In this document: piece after piece, positions 52,055 to 61,899 of the stretch
How positions within the stretch are numbered: position 1 is the stretch's first letter
Layout: each line of letters opens with the position of its first letter
Source of the DNA: Streptomyces sp. NBC_00557
GTDB taxonomy: Bacteria > Actinomycetota > Actinomycetes > Streptomycetales > Streptomycetaceae
Length of the DNA: 64,000 nt
Direction: 5' to 3'
Assembly (NCBI RefSeq): GCF_036345995.1
Contig: NZ_CP107797.1
Span: forward strand, 186,001-250,000
Notes under the pieces: model-generated
Database searches by the model: none
Told to the model about the DNA's origin: nothing
What the model saw: only the letters and a program-made list of their open reading frames with translations
Translations under genes and position numbers: made by a program

Positions 52055-53387
52055 GCCGGCCTGCCGGGCGCCGGCGGACCGCGCGGTCTCCTGCGCGCAG
52101 AAACGGCTGTGGATCCTCGACCGGCTCCACGCCGGATCGGCCGCGTACGCCGTCCCGCTCGTCCACCGAATCGACGGCGAGCTGGACGTCGAGGTACTGG
52201 AACGGTCCCTGACCGAAGTGGTGGGACGGCACGAGATCCTGCGCACCGGCTACCGGATGCGATCGGGCGCACTCCGCCAGTTCACCCGCCCCGCGCAGCG
52301 GATGCGCATTCCGCGGGTGGACGTGTCGGCCTGCGACGACCCGGAGGCGGAGGCGGAGCGGCGGGCGGCCGCCGAGGCACGCCGACCGTTCGACCTGAGC
52401 ACGGGATCCGTGATCCGCCCCCTGCTCCTGCGACTGGGCCCCCGCAGCCACCTCCTGTGCCTGACCCTCCATCACATCGCCTGTGACGGCTGGTCCCTTG
52501 ACCTCGTCAACCGCGAACTGTCCCTCTGCTACACCGCTCTTCTCGCAGGGACCGGTCCGCGACTGCCGCCCCTGCCGGAGCAGTACGCCGACTACGCCGA
52601 GGACCAGGCCGCCCGCCTGACGGACCCCGGCCTGCGCACCGCGCGCGCGTACTGGCTGGAGCACCTGGCCGGCCTTCCCGTCCCGGCGACGCTCCCCGCC
52701 GACCGGCGCCGCCCGCCGGTGCGGAGCCTCGCAGGCGGCCACGTCCGCTTCACCGTCGACCCACCCGTGGCCGACCGGGTCGCGCTGCTGGCCAGATCCT
52801 GCCGCGCCGGCCCGTTCCCCGTGCTGCTCGCGGCCTTCGCGGCCCTGATCCGGGCCGAGGGCGGCGGTGACGAAGCCGTCGTCGGCGCCCCGGTGAGCTG
52901 CCGGGAGCGGGAGGAGCACTTCGGGATGGTCGGCATGTTCGTGAACACGGTCGTCCACCGCCTGCGCACGTCCCGGGCGTCCACCTTCCGGGAGCTGGTA
53001 CTCCTCGCCCGCGACGAGAGCCGGGCGGCCGTCGCTCACCGGGCGCTGCCGTTCGAGGTACTGGTCGAGGAACTGAATCCGGTCCGCGACCCCGCGTTCA
53101 ACCCGGTGTTCCAACTCATGCTGGGCTACCACGAGGGCGACCCGGCCCCCTTCACGCTGCCCGGCTGCACCGTCACCACCGAACTCGGCGACACCGCGAC
53201 GGCCAAACTCGACCTCTTCCTGAGCATCACCCGCACCGGCGGCCGTATGACGGGCCGCCTCGAGTACAGCACCGACCTCTTCACCCCGGCGACCGCCCAG
53301 CGCATCGCCGGCCGTTTCCACACCCTGCTGGCCACAGCGACCGCTGACCCGCTGCGGCCCCTGCCCACCAGCGAGGACGACTCGTGA
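52044..53387 (+). CDS. Free-standing NRPS condensation domain 2
   Basis: A 447-residue C domain: SCAQKRLWILDRLHAGSAAYAVPL (C1-C2), HHIACDGWSLDLVNREL with His143, His144 and Asp148, VVGAPVSCREREEHFGMVGMFVNTVVHRLR (C5) and LPFEVLVEELNPVRDPAFNPVFQLML (C7). GTG 52044 overlaps the A-PCP stop region. With two C domains, two A domains and one KS, a short product (about three building blocks including the aminomalonate-derived unit) is expected. Confidence 0.87.
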   Translation: MPTEPACRAPADRAVSCAQKRLWILDRLHAGSAAYAVPLVHRIDGELDVEVLERSLTEVVGRHEILRTGYRMRSGALRQFTRPAQRMRIPRVDVSACDDPEAEAERRAAAEARRPFDLSTGSVIRPLLLRLGPRSHLLCLTLHHIACDGWSLDLVNRELSLCYTALLAGTGPRLPPLPEQYADYAEDQAARLTDPGLRTARAYWLEHLAGLPVPATLPADRRRPPVRSLAGGHVRFTVDPPVADRVALLARSCRAGPFPVLLAAFAALIRAEGGGDEAVVGAPVSCREREEHFGMVGMFVNTVVHRLRTSRASTFRELVLLARDESRAAVAHRALPFEVLVEELNPVRDPAFNPVFQLMLGYHEGDPAPFTLPGCTVTTELGDTATAKLDLFLSITRTGGRMTGRLEYSTDLFTPATAQRIAGRFHTLLATATADPLRPLPTSEDDS

Positions 53388-54772
53388 AACCACTGTCCAC
53401 CGTACGCCTGACGGCCGTCGCCACCGCTCTGACGTCCTTCTTCGCCCTCGCCGCCGTATCGCCGCCCGCCCCTGGCGCATCCGGCGTCGGCGACCCCTAC
53501 TTCCCGAACCTCGGCAACGGCGGCTTCGACGCCCTGCACTACGACCTCGACCTCGGGTACACCCCCTCGTCCGGCCGCCTCGACGGGCGTACGACCCTCA
53601 CCGCCCGCGCGACGCAGAACCTCTCCTCCTTCGACCTGGACCTGCAGCAACTGAAGGTCGAAGGGGTCACGGTCAACGGCAGCCCCGCGCCCTGGGTGCG
53701 TGACGGCGACGAACTGCGCGTCACGCCGCGCAGCCCGCTGCCGAAGGGCCGGCGCTTCACCGTCTCCGTCGCCTACGGCGGCGCCCCGCACCCCCTGTCC
53801 GGCCCGATCGTCGGCTCCGACTACGGCTGGATGAAGACCCCCGACGGCGTCTTCGTCGCCGGTGAACCCAACGCGGCCTCCACCTGGTTCCCGTCCAGCG
53901 ACCACCCCTCCGACAAGGCCACCTACGACATCCGGATCAGGGCGCCGAAGGGATTGACCGCCGTCTCCAACGGCCGGCTGGTCTCGACGTACGACAAGGG
54001 CGGCTCGACGTACACCCGCTGGCGCGAGTCGCGGCCGATGGCGACCTACCTCGCCACCGCCACCATCGGGAAGTTCGACGTGCGCACCGGCCGCACCCCG
54101 GGCGGCATCCCGGTCTACGTCGCCATCGACCCGGTGCTGAAGAACAGCAACGGCGTGGACGTGTACGCCGTCACCGCCGCCGCCACCGACTACTGGTCGA
54201 AGGTCTTCGGGCCGTACCCCTTCGAGGAGACCGGCGCGATCGTGGACGACATGCCCGAGGCCGGGTTCTCGCTGGAGGTGCAGACCAAGCCGCTCTATTC
54301 GGCGGTGCGCAACGAGACGACCATCGTGCACGAACTGGCCCACCAGTGGTTCGGCGACTCGGTGAGCGTGGCGCGGTGGAAGGACATCTGGCTCAACGAG
54401 GGCTTCGCCACCTACGCCCAGTGGCTGTGGGCCGAGCACCAGGGCACCCGCTCCGCCCACGACTCCTTCCTCGCGGCGTACAACGCCCAGCCCGCCGACT
54501 CGCCGTTCTGGCGGACGAAGGTCGCCGACCCCCGGCGCGACACCATGTTCACGCCCCCGGTCTACCAGCGCGGCGCGATGACACTCCAGATGCTCCGCGA
54601 ACGCATCGGCGACACAGCGTTCTTCACCCTGCTGCCCGCCTGGGTGAAGCTCCACCGGTACGGCAACGCGGACACCGCCGACTTCGTCCGCCTCGCCGAA
54701 CACGTCAGCGGGCAGCGGCTGGACGGTCTCTTCCACACCTGGCTGTTCACCGAAGGGAAACCGGCTCTTTGA
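53384..54772 (+). CDS. Secreted M1-family aminopeptidase
   Basis: A 462-residue protein with a signal peptide (TAVATALTSFFALAAVSPPAPGASG), an N-terminal beta domain and the M1 catalytic site HELAHQWFGD (His316, Glu317, His320) with the third ligand Glu339 in NEGFATYAQW. It is shorter than full aminopeptidase N (it lacks the C-terminal helical domain) and resembles Streptomyces secreted M1 enzymes. Coupled by GTG 53384 to the C domain, so it belongs to the biosynthetic operon. It may be the target of the product (resistant copy) or may activate an exported precursor. Confidence 0.87.
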   Translation: MKPLSTVRLTAVATALTSFFALAAVSPPAPGASGVGDPYFPNLGNGGFDALHYDLDLGYTPSSGRLDGRTTLTARATQNLSSFDLDLQQLKVEGVTVNGSPAPWVRDGDELRVTPRSPLPKGRRFTVSVAYGGAPHPLSGPIVGSDYGWMKTPDGVFVAGEPNAASTWFPSSDHPSDKATYDIRIRAPKGLTAVSNGRLVSTYDKGGSTYTRWRESRPMATYLATATIGKFDVRTGRTPGGIPVYVAIDPVLKNSNGVDVYAVTAAATDYWSKVFGPYPFEETGAIVDDMPEAGFSLEVQTKPLYSAVRNETTIVHELAHQWFGDSVSVARWKDIWLNEGFATYAQWLWAEHQGTRSAHDSFLAAYNAQPADSPFWRTKVADPRRDTMFTPPVYQRGAMTLQMLRERIGDTAFFTLLPAWVKLHRYGNADTADFVRLAEHVSGQRLDGLFHTWLFTEGKPAL

Positions 54773-55536
54773 GCGTCCAGCCCGCGGCGCAGCGGCGACA
54801 GACGCGCCGACGGCCCGAGGGCGCGGGCGCGGTCGTACGCGTATGGGTGGTGAGGGAAGACGCCGGCGTCACCGCTGCGGACGCCCAGGCGTGGCTCTCG
54901 CCGCAGGAGCGGTCACGGGCGGAGGGACTGGCGGCAAAAGAGGACCGGTGGACGTTCTCCGTCTCCCGTGCCCTGCAGCGCACGCTCGGCGCCCGGTACC
55001 TCGGTGTGCCCGGCGACCAGGTGGAGATCAGCCGAGCGTGCGCCCACTGCCCGCACGGCGGCCATGGAAAGCCGCACTTCCCGGCGGCACCCGGACTCGA
55101 CTACTCCGTCTCCCACACCCAGGGCGTGATCGTGCTGGCCGCGTCGACCGGCACCCGCGTCGGCGTGGACGCGGAATCGGGCAGCCGGGCCATTGACCCC
55201 GCCGGGCTGATGCGGCTGCTGGCCTCCGAGCCGGAACGCCGCGCGCTGTCCTTCGCGCCGGAGCCGGACGAACGGGCGCTGCTCAGGCTCTGGGCGCGCA
55301 AGGAGGCGGTGGTCAAGCTCACCGGTCACGGTCTGCCGCGGGTGCCCTTCACCGCGCTGTCGGTGGACGGCCCCGTGGCCCGGCTCGACGCTCCCCCGGC
55401 CGGCTGGCCCCACGGCGCACTCCACCTCACCGACCTGCCGCTGACCCGCGGTCCCGTCGCCGCCCTGGCAACACACCGGCAGCGGCCGAAGGTGACCGTC
55501 ACCGAGCTGACACGGGTGGCCGACCTGACCCTGTGA
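54769..55536 (+). CDS. Sfp-type 4'-phosphopantetheinyl transferase
   Basis: A 255-residue Sfp-type enzyme. The Mg/CoA motifs are GVDAES (Asp134, Glu136) and WARKEAVVKLTGHG (Lys178, Glu179, Lys183); DYSVSHTQGVIVLAAS is the P2 region. TTG 54769 overlaps the M1 stop (TTGA). It would convert the PKS ACP, the aminomalonyl ACP and the PCPs of the cluster to their holo forms. It is the last intact gene of the cluster. Confidence 0.88.
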   Translation: MSVQPAAQRRQTRRRPEGAGAVVRVWVVREDAGVTAADAQAWLSPQERSRAEGLAAKEDRWTFSVSRALQRTLGARYLGVPGDQVEISRACAHCPHGGHGKPHFPAAPGLDYSVSHTQGVIVLAASTGTRVGVDAESGSRAIDPAGLMRLLASEPERRALSFAPEPDERALLRLWARKEAVVKLTGHGLPRVPFTALSVDGPVARLDAPPAGWPHGALHLTDLPLTRGPVAALATHRQRPKVTVTELTRVADLTL

Positions 55537-55675
55537 CGACACGGCACGGAACGCGACGGGTTTCCCAAGGACCTCGGCGTCGGGCGACGCGTCGGCCTGG
55601 TCGCCGCGCGCCCGATGCGGTGGTATCGGACCGGGACCCGCTCCGAACAGACCATGCAGTCCCCAGGTCAACGCG

Positions 55676-56283
55676 TTGGTCGACTCCTGGTTCGAGAACA
55701 ACGGCCGGCCGGGGACCCTGCACGACGTCCGGAAGAACGCGGCGAAGGCGCGGGTCCCGGAGCACTACATCCGGAACACCACCAGCGTCACGTTCAACGC
55801 GAGCTTCGGCACCGTGTACGCCACTGCGGGCAATGTGGCACTCACCCTTCGCAGCACCCGGAAGCGCTGGCCCGGTTGCACGACGAGCGCCTGCTCGACA
55901 CCGGTGTGGACGAACTGATCCGCTTCGACGGACCAGCGCAGGGCACCAGCCGCGTGGCGACCAGGCGGACCACGATCCGGGGCACGGTCATCGAGCCCGG
56001 CCAGACGGTGCTGACCCTCATGGCGGCCGCCAACCGGGACCCGGAGCAGTTTCCGCGCCCGGACGAACTGGTTCTGGACCGGTCTCCCAACCCGCATCTG
56101 GGCTTCGGCTGGGGGCCGCACGCCTGCCTGGGAACGATATTCGGCCAGCTGGCGGTGAAGCAGTTGGTGATCGGGCTCCTCGACGCCGGTACGCCGCTGA
56201 GGCTGGCCGGCACCCCCGAGCGCCTCCGTGATGAATTCGCCCACCGACCCGGGAGGAGGTGCCCCATGAGCTACGACCACTGA
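55676..56283 (+). pseudogene. Cytochrome P450 fragment, frameshifted
   Basis: The C-terminal half of a P450 is split over two frames. NTTSVTFNASFGTVYATAGNVALTL lies in the first; then, after a shift near 55855, HPEALARLHDERLLDTGVDELIRFDGPAQGTSR, LAAANRD-like and the heme loop LGFGWGPHACLG in the second. The N-terminal half is missing. It may be a lost tailoring gene of the adjacent cluster. Confidence 0.7.
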
Positions 56284-56528
56284 GAATGAGCCGGTGGACG
56301 GGCCCGGCAGCAGCCGGGTCCGTCCACGCCGGGGAACCAGGGGCGGCAACTCGAACACGCCTGTGCACGCAGCCCCGGCCGCACGAATTTCCAGAAAAGC
56401 CAGGACGCGAGGAACTACTTCTCATGAGTGGCCGGGACCATCAACTGCGCGGCAGGCACCGGACATTGATGTTGTAGTCTCTGACGTCGATTCGCTGGGT
56501 TCCTTACGTGTCAAAGCAGGGTGTGGGA

Positions 56529-57774
56529 ATGAGTCTGAAAACCGAGGCCGCAGCAGACGATCCAGAGCAGGCGGTGGATGTCGCCAGCCCTTTTCGTCTG
56601 CCGGCATTCCGGTGGTTCTTCGCCGGACGACTCGTCTCGCTGCTCGGCAGCTCGATGACCCCGGTGGCACTGTCCCTCGGTTCTCAACGCGTCCGACAGC
56701 GCAGGCGACATGGGGGCGGTGCTCACCGCCAACACCATTCCTCTCATCGTTTTCACGCTGGCGGGCGGGGTAGTCGGCGACCGGTTCTCGCGGCGACTTG
56801 TACTTCTGCTGTCGAATCTCGGTGCCGGTCTGACACAGGCTGTTGTCGCTTTCATCTTGATCTCCGGAAACTACCATCTCGGTGCTCTGGTTCTGCTGGA
56901 AGCCCTCAACGGAACTCTGGCGGCCTTCACGAACCCGGCGCTGCGTGGCATCGTCCCGGACATCGTGCCCAAGCCGCAGATCCAGCGCGCGAATTCAGTG
57001 CTGGGATCGGCCAAGAACGCGGCGAAGGTACTGGGCCCCACCGCTGCGGCCACCCTTGTGGCGACCACGAACGGCGGCTGGGCGATCTCCGTCGACGCCG
57101 CCACGTACTTCGTCGCCGCGGTCTGCATGTTCCGGCTCAAGATGACCGGCAAGACGCCGCCCCGGAAGGCCAGCACCTTCGTCGCACTCCGCGAGGGCTG
57201 GACGGAGTTCCGGTCCCGCACCTGGGTCTGGACGATCGTCGCCTCGTTCGGCGTCGCCAACTACATTCAGGTGGGCATCTGGACGGTCCTGGGACCGCTG
57301 ATCGCGAAAGAGCGGATCGGCGAGACCTCCTGGGGCATGGTGCTCAGCGTCAGGGCGATCGGCATCCTGTTCATCGCGGTGGTGATGTACCGCATCACCC
57401 TGAGGCGGCTCCTGCCCGTGGCGCAGCTGTGCGCGAGTCTGGTGGGTCTCCCGCTGATCGCCCTGGGACTCGTCGCGAACGCGTACTGGCTGGCGGCCGC
57501 CGCGTTCCTGGCCGGGCTGAGTTTCGGTCTCTACAGCATTGCCTGGGAGACCACGCTGCAGGAGAACATTCCCCAGAACATGCTGTCCCGGATCTCGTCG
57601 TACGACAATCTGGGGTCCTTCATCGGCGTTCCGGCAGGTCAGCTGTCGGCCGCCCCCATGGCGAGTGCTTTCGGGGCGCCCCGCGTCGCACTCATCGGCG
57701 GATTCCTGTGGATCGCCCTCACGCTCTGCCCGCTCGCCGTTCCTTCCGTGCGACAACTTCGGCACACGACTTGA
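56529..57774 (+). pseudogene. MFS transporter with N-terminal frameshift
   Basis: ATG 56529 starts MSLKTEAAADDPEQ and the first helix (FRLPAFRWFFAGRLVSLLGSSMTPVALS). The frame is then lost near 56680. The continuation (VLNASDSAGDMGAVLTANTIPLIVFTLAGGVVGDRFSRR and the remaining helices, ending at 57774) is intact in another frame. A single indel explains it, so this is a recent pseudogene or a sequencing error. ATG 56710 could start a protein that lacks only the first helix. Confidence 0.7.
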
Positions 57775-57859
57775 AACAAGGATCCGGACGGATTCACGTT
57801 CCGGCCGGCCGCTCCCGCAAGTGCACTCCTGTCTGTTCCGCTCCACAGGCCGACAGCGT

Positions 57860-58230
57860 GTGACGAATTCGCTGTCCTCACCCTCGGAGGCCACCGTTTC
57901 ACGCGTCCTGCTGACCGGCGTCGAACCCTTCGGCCGAAACTCTGTGAACTCCGCCTGGGAGGCATGCCGGCTCGTAGCCGAATCCCCGCCGGAGAACATG
58001 CAGTTGGAGGCGGCCCTGCTGCCGTGCGCATTCGGGGACTCCATATCCGAACTCCGTAAGCAGATCCTGCGGGTGGAGCCGGAGCTGGTCATCTCCACGG
58101 GCCAGGGAGGCAGCCGCCCCGACATCACCATCGAGCGTGTCGCTATCAACCTCAACGATGCCGAGGGGGCGGACAACAACGGCCATCAGCCCATCGACGA
58201 ACCCACCGTCGCCGACGGGCCCGCGGCATA
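57860..58230 (+). pseudogene. Pyroglutamyl-peptidase I fragment (N-terminal half)
   Basis: GTG 57860 starts a C15-like sequence: VLLTGVEPFGRNSVNSAWEACRLV, ISTGQGGSRPDITIERVAINLNDA, QPIDEPTVADGPAAY. Homology stops after GPAAY near 58230, before the catalytic Cys and His, and another gene fragment begins. It is therefore inactive as a peptidase. Confidence 0.75.
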
Positions 58231-58233
58231 CCG

Positions 58234-58479
58234 ATGGCCGCGCGGCCGAACGTCGAGGTCGTCGACCTGGCCGAGCTGCTCGGTCCGGCCGACTTCGTGG
58301 ACTACTGCCATCCGACCGCCGAGGCGCATGTGATCCTCGCCGAGGCCCTCGCGTCACGCCTGTCCCTGACCGACGGCGCCAGGGACAGCAATCCCGGGTA
58401 CGTGTGCGTCCACCCCAGGCCGGACGCCTGCTTCGACCTGGCGCCCACCCTGGCCGCAACCGGACCGACAGTCCCGTGA
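58234..58479 (+). pseudogene. GDSL/SGNH-hydrolase C-terminal fragment
   Basis: RPNVEVVDLAELLGPADFVDYCHPTAEAHVILAEALASRLSL carries the final Asp-x-x-His catalytic block of SGNH hydrolases (DYCHPT). It abuts the pyroglutamyl-peptidase fragment directly, so the junction is a deletion or recombination scar. Confidence 0.6.
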
Positions 58480-58520
58480 TCAACGGCTTCCAGTCAGGAC
58501 CAGTTGTCTCTGTGATGGGC

Positions 58521-58930
58521 TCGTCCCTCATGCACGCCATGTCAATGAGGAACGATCCACCGGCCGTATGGTCTGCCGTCAGGGCCGTGTCCCCGGTGGG
58601 TGCGGTAACCGGTTGGGCCCCATGCCGCAGAGGCTGCAAGCGCGGATGGCATGTCACGGCCACCCCAGTCTGTGCGCGAGCAGCGCCCCGACGACGCCGG
58701 GCTCCGCGAGACGGCGCTGAGCACTGCACTCCTTCGCCTCGGAACCTGGCCGATGGTCCGAGCAGGGCGCCGAGCCGGATCCAGCCGGGTGGGCAAGCCG
58801 AGGACGTCCAGACCGGTACTGGCGGAGCCGCCCGGTGAGGAGACGGTCATCCAGGTTCGGCCCAGAGTCGCTTCGGTCGCTGACGAGCACCCTGAACAAA
58901 GCTGCGACCGCCCCGCCGCCGGCGGATGCG
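58521..58930. repeat. Dispersed repeat R, copy A (longest)
   Basis: The first about 105 bp (58521-58625) are almost identical to 63719-63824. The last about 130 bp (58795-58930) match 4800-4930. It contains an imperfect inverted repeat, TCGTCCCTCAT...ATGAGGAACGA. No protein of its own is recognisable. Probably an IS relic or miniature element scattered in this genome. Confidence 0.65.
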
Positions 58931-59366
58931 GGGCCGGGGCGGCACAGATTTGCGGGCCGTCGGCGGCCCGATTCATCCGCGGACCGGACCGGCGAAATGC
59001 GCTTCCAGATCGGCGCGGCCTTTACGGCACTGTGCCCGTCGACGTCGAAGCAGGCCGGGTCGTGGACGTACTGCCCGACTGCGCGTCGGAGACGTTCGCG
59101 GGTGTCTGTCACACCCCCGGCCCCTGCGGGGTCGGCATGCCAGGTCCCCGATGACCTGCAATGCAAGCCAATTCGAGCGCCCACCGCGTCGAGGCGCCGC
59201 ACTGCCTCCGCCGCGGCCTTGGCCGCGGGCCGTGTCCCCAGTTGAAGGTGCCGCCCTTCTGGCTGGTCCGGCCCATGGCTGTGCACCCGTCGCGGGCGTT
59301 CGGGGAGGCCCCGGCCTTCACCCCCGTGGCCTTCGGACCGCCTGTGCCCGGCAGTTCGCCGCGGTG
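58931..59366. other. Decayed sequence, no intact gene
   Basis: Minus-strand frames contain protein-like pieces (for example AAKAAAEAVRRLDAVGARIGLH and DTRERLRRAVGQYVHDPACFDVDG) spread over different frames, which suggests a degraded gene of unknown family. Confidence 0.4.
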
Positions 59367-60041
59367 TCACCTTCGCCAGAACAGGTGGTGCGTCACGCCG
59401 CTCGAGCTGGGCACGGTCTCCAGGTGGAACCGGTCGAGCAGTTCATCGGGGGACTCCCACAGGCGTAGTCCGGACCCGAGCTTCACCGGCGAGACCGCCA
59501 CATGCATGGTGTCGACGAGACCGGCATCAAGGAACTGCCGGATGGTGGTGACTCCGCCGCCGAGTCGGACGTCCTTGCCCTGCGCCGCTTCCCGGGCCCG
59601 TTCCAGGACCGTGGCAGGGTCGCCGTCGACGAAGTGGAAAGTGGTGTCGGACAGTGTGAACGACGGACGCGTGTGGTGCGTCATGACGAACACCGGCGTG
59701 CGGAACGGGGGCTCCTCGCCCCACCAGCCGCGCCATTCATCGTCCGGCCAGGGGCCGCGCTGGGGCCCGAACTTGTTGCGGCCCATGATCTCGGCACCGA
59801 TGTCGCGTGCGAAGTCCCGCGTGAAGTAGTCGTCGAGGCCTCGGCTCCCGCCCGGATCCGTGCGCATGGGCCAGCTCGCCGTGGCGCCGGCCCAGGCGAA
59901 CAGCCTCTCGGGATGGTCGAGGCCGAACGGCCTGTCCAGGCTCTGATCCTTTCCGGCACCGATTCCGTCACTGGAGACGTTGAAGTTCATGACTCTCAGC
60001 AGTTGATCCACGTCGTTCCTCGTCAGGTCCTGTCGGGTCAT
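59367..60041 (-). CDS. Dihydrofolate reductase/RibD C-terminal family protein
   Basis: A protein of about 224 residues with the bacterial RibD_C-type reductase pattern: VMNFNVSSDGIGAG (strand 1), RDFARDIGAEIMGRNKFGP, PVFVMTHHTRPSFTLSDTTFHFVDGD and the NADPH-binding DVRLGGGVTTIRQFLDAGLVDTMHVAVSPVKLGSGLRLW. ATG 60041 has no clear ribosome-binding site; ATG 59990 is an alternative start. These proteins are widespread, and their substrates are mostly unknown. It is intact amid decayed DNA. Confidence 0.82.
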   Translation of the reverse strand: MTRQDLTRNDVDQLLRVMNFNVSSDGIGAGKDQSLDRPFGLDHPERLFAWAGATASWPMRTDPGGSRGLDDYFTRDFARDIGAEIMGRNKFGPQRGPWPDDEWRGWWGEEPPFRTPVFVMTHHTRPSFTLSDTTFHFVDGDPATVLERAREAAQGKDVRLGGGVTTIRQFLDAGLVDTMHVAVSPVKLGSGLRLWESPDELLDRFHLETVPSSSGVTHHLFWRR

Positions 60042-60625
60042 CGTGGGGCGAGGCGCCCCACATCATGACGTCGAACGGGACGCGGCACGATCGACAGCGG
60101 CCCGCCATCTTTCTTCCAGGCGTGTCGGGCAGCGGTTCCATCGGTGGTGCGCCCGGTGGCGGACACGAACCACATCGGCAGGTGGTGAGCAGGTGCGGCT
60201 CGCCGGTTCCGCGGATCGCAAGGGCTCCCGCGGGGAACTTGACCTGGCTCGCCGGTGCATCGCACTCGGACTAGCCGAGAGCGTCGGGATCCGGCTCTGC
60301 CCGTCCATCTCCATGTCGCTCCTGAACGGCGGTGTCATGCCAGTACAGCTGCCCACGGAGCAGTCGGTGGGACCCCATGTGGTGCTCCTGACGGCTACGA
60401 CGACGAAGCGGACACAGCTCCCTACGACCGTCATACAGGCGCGGGTGCCTTCCAGGTCCGCAACAGCTCGTGTGACTCACCCGGAAGGCCATTTCCATGG
60501 CAAGCACCTGCGAAAGAAAAAAGCCAGTTCGCGCATTCACGACGCTTAGTCGCGCAGGGCGATCGGGGATAATTTCCGTACGGCCGATATCCGCGAAAGA
60601 AGGGCGGTTGGCGTTGCGGAGGATC
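60042..60625. other. 580-bp region without a convincing gene
   Basis: Short open frames on both strands lack motifs and ribosome-binding sites. The AT-richer end (60510-60600) probably holds the promoter of the membrane-protein gene at 60626. Confidence 0.45.
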
Positions 60626-61450
60626 ATGGCGACCGGGGCCCGATGGGCGGCGCCCACTGTTGTCCTCGCCGAGGTCTGCCTCGTGTGGACCGGCGTGTTC
60701 AGCGTAGGCGAGGCCGTAGTGGTCGGACTGCTGCTCGAGCTGCTCCTTGCCGGGATCGTCCTCACCGAATTCGCCCTGGCCACGCGGGCCTACAAGGCAT
60801 CCAAGAGCCGGGGAGCCGACGGACACGAGGCCCTCAACCAGGCGCTGTCCACCGTGCTGCCTGACCCTGTCGCCAAGGCGGTGGGGATGGAATTCGGACT
60901 TTTTCGCGCGCTTTGGCGCTGGATCCGCCGTAAGCCGGACGCACCGGAAGGGCACGAGGCCCTGACCTATGGCTCGGAGATCAAGCCAATCATGTGGGTG
61001 ATGGTTTTTGTGGTGCCGCTGGAGATTCTCGCCGTCGAGTTCTTGGTTCCCTGGTCCGTGGTGCGCATCGTCCTCCTGGTGGTCTCCATCTACGGGACTC
61101 TCTGGGTACTCGGCTTCATCGCGGCGCTGTCCATTCGCCCGCACCTCGTCGGCGACGGCAAGATGGTGCTGCGCTTCGCCCACTTCGTGCAGATCGTGAT
61201 CCCTCTCGACCTCGTCGAATCCGTCCGTACGAGCCGGCACAGCGGATACCGAAGGGCCGTTCAGATCGACGACGGCGTCCTCGCGATGCCCATCGGAGAC
61301 TCCACCACGCTGAGCGTCACTCTGCGCGAGCCCTACCCTGTCGCGCCCAAACCCGGAAAGCCGCAGCAGGAGGTACGGGAAATCCGGTTCGCCGCGGACA
61401 GCACCCGGGAAGCCGTCCGCGCCCTCACCGCCAACATCTCCGCCAACTGA
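60626..61450 (+). CDS. Membrane protein of unknown function
   Basis: A 274-residue protein from ATG 60626 (GGAGG 4 nt upstream; TTG 60608 in frame is possible). It has two hydrophobic helices near the N-terminus (TVVLAEVCLVWTGVF, VVVGLLLELLLAGIVL), a cytoplasmic stretch with DGHEALNQALSTVLPDPVAKAVG, two more helices (IMWVMVFVVPLEILAVEFLVPW, VVRIVLLVVSIYGTLWVLGFIAAL) and a soluble C-terminal domain. Homologues in actinobacteria are uncharacterised. It stands alone. Confidence 0.75.
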   Translation: MATGARWAAPTVVLAEVCLVWTGVFSVGEAVVVGLLLELLLAGIVLTEFALATRAYKASKSRGADGHEALNQALSTVLPDPVAKAVGMEFGLFRALWRWIRRKPDAPEGHEALTYGSEIKPIMWVMVFVVPLEILAVEFLVPWSVVRIVLLVVSIYGTLWVLGFIAALSIRPHLVGDGKMVLRFAHFVQIVIPLDLVESVRTSRHSGYRRAVQIDDGVLAMPIGDSTTLSVTLREPYPVAPKPGKPQQEVREIRFAADSTREAVRALTANISAN

Positions 61451-61694
61451 CCTGTGCAGCTCTGCTCCGCCCGTCAGGCCAGGCAGGCTTCCGTGCCGAC
61501 GGGGCCGTCCTCACCGCCAGCGCCGTGGTGCAGGCATCGTCCCGGCCTGGTCAACGACAACGGGCCGCACCTCGACAGCGGCTCGGCGGCACACGGCCGC
61601 TGCAGCGGCTCGGTGCCGGCGGCAGCGGCATGGAGGGAAGGCCCACTGCCTGAGCCCCCTGGCCCGTGTCAGGAGATCGGATCGATCAAGTTAT

Positions 61695-61710
61695 GGGGGT
61701 ACGTACCCCC
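61695..61710. repeat. Perfect 16-bp palindrome
   Basis: GGGGGTACGTACCCCC in otherwise non-coding sequence (61451-61900 holds no gene). It could be an operator, or an end or target of the neighbouring IS remnant. Confidence 0.4.
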
Positions 61711-61899
61711 GCAACAGCGCGGTCACCGACCGGGTTCCGGTGATCGGCGGCGACCCAGACCCCCATTGCGCGGCAGTTGACCAGCTGTCGGACGCGGTGA
61801 GACGGCGACACGGCCTCGCCGGGGCCGAACACACCGAAATGATGTGGCAGAACCTCAAAACGCTGAGCGCCGCGCAGTCCGTAAGGCCTCGAGGTCTGT

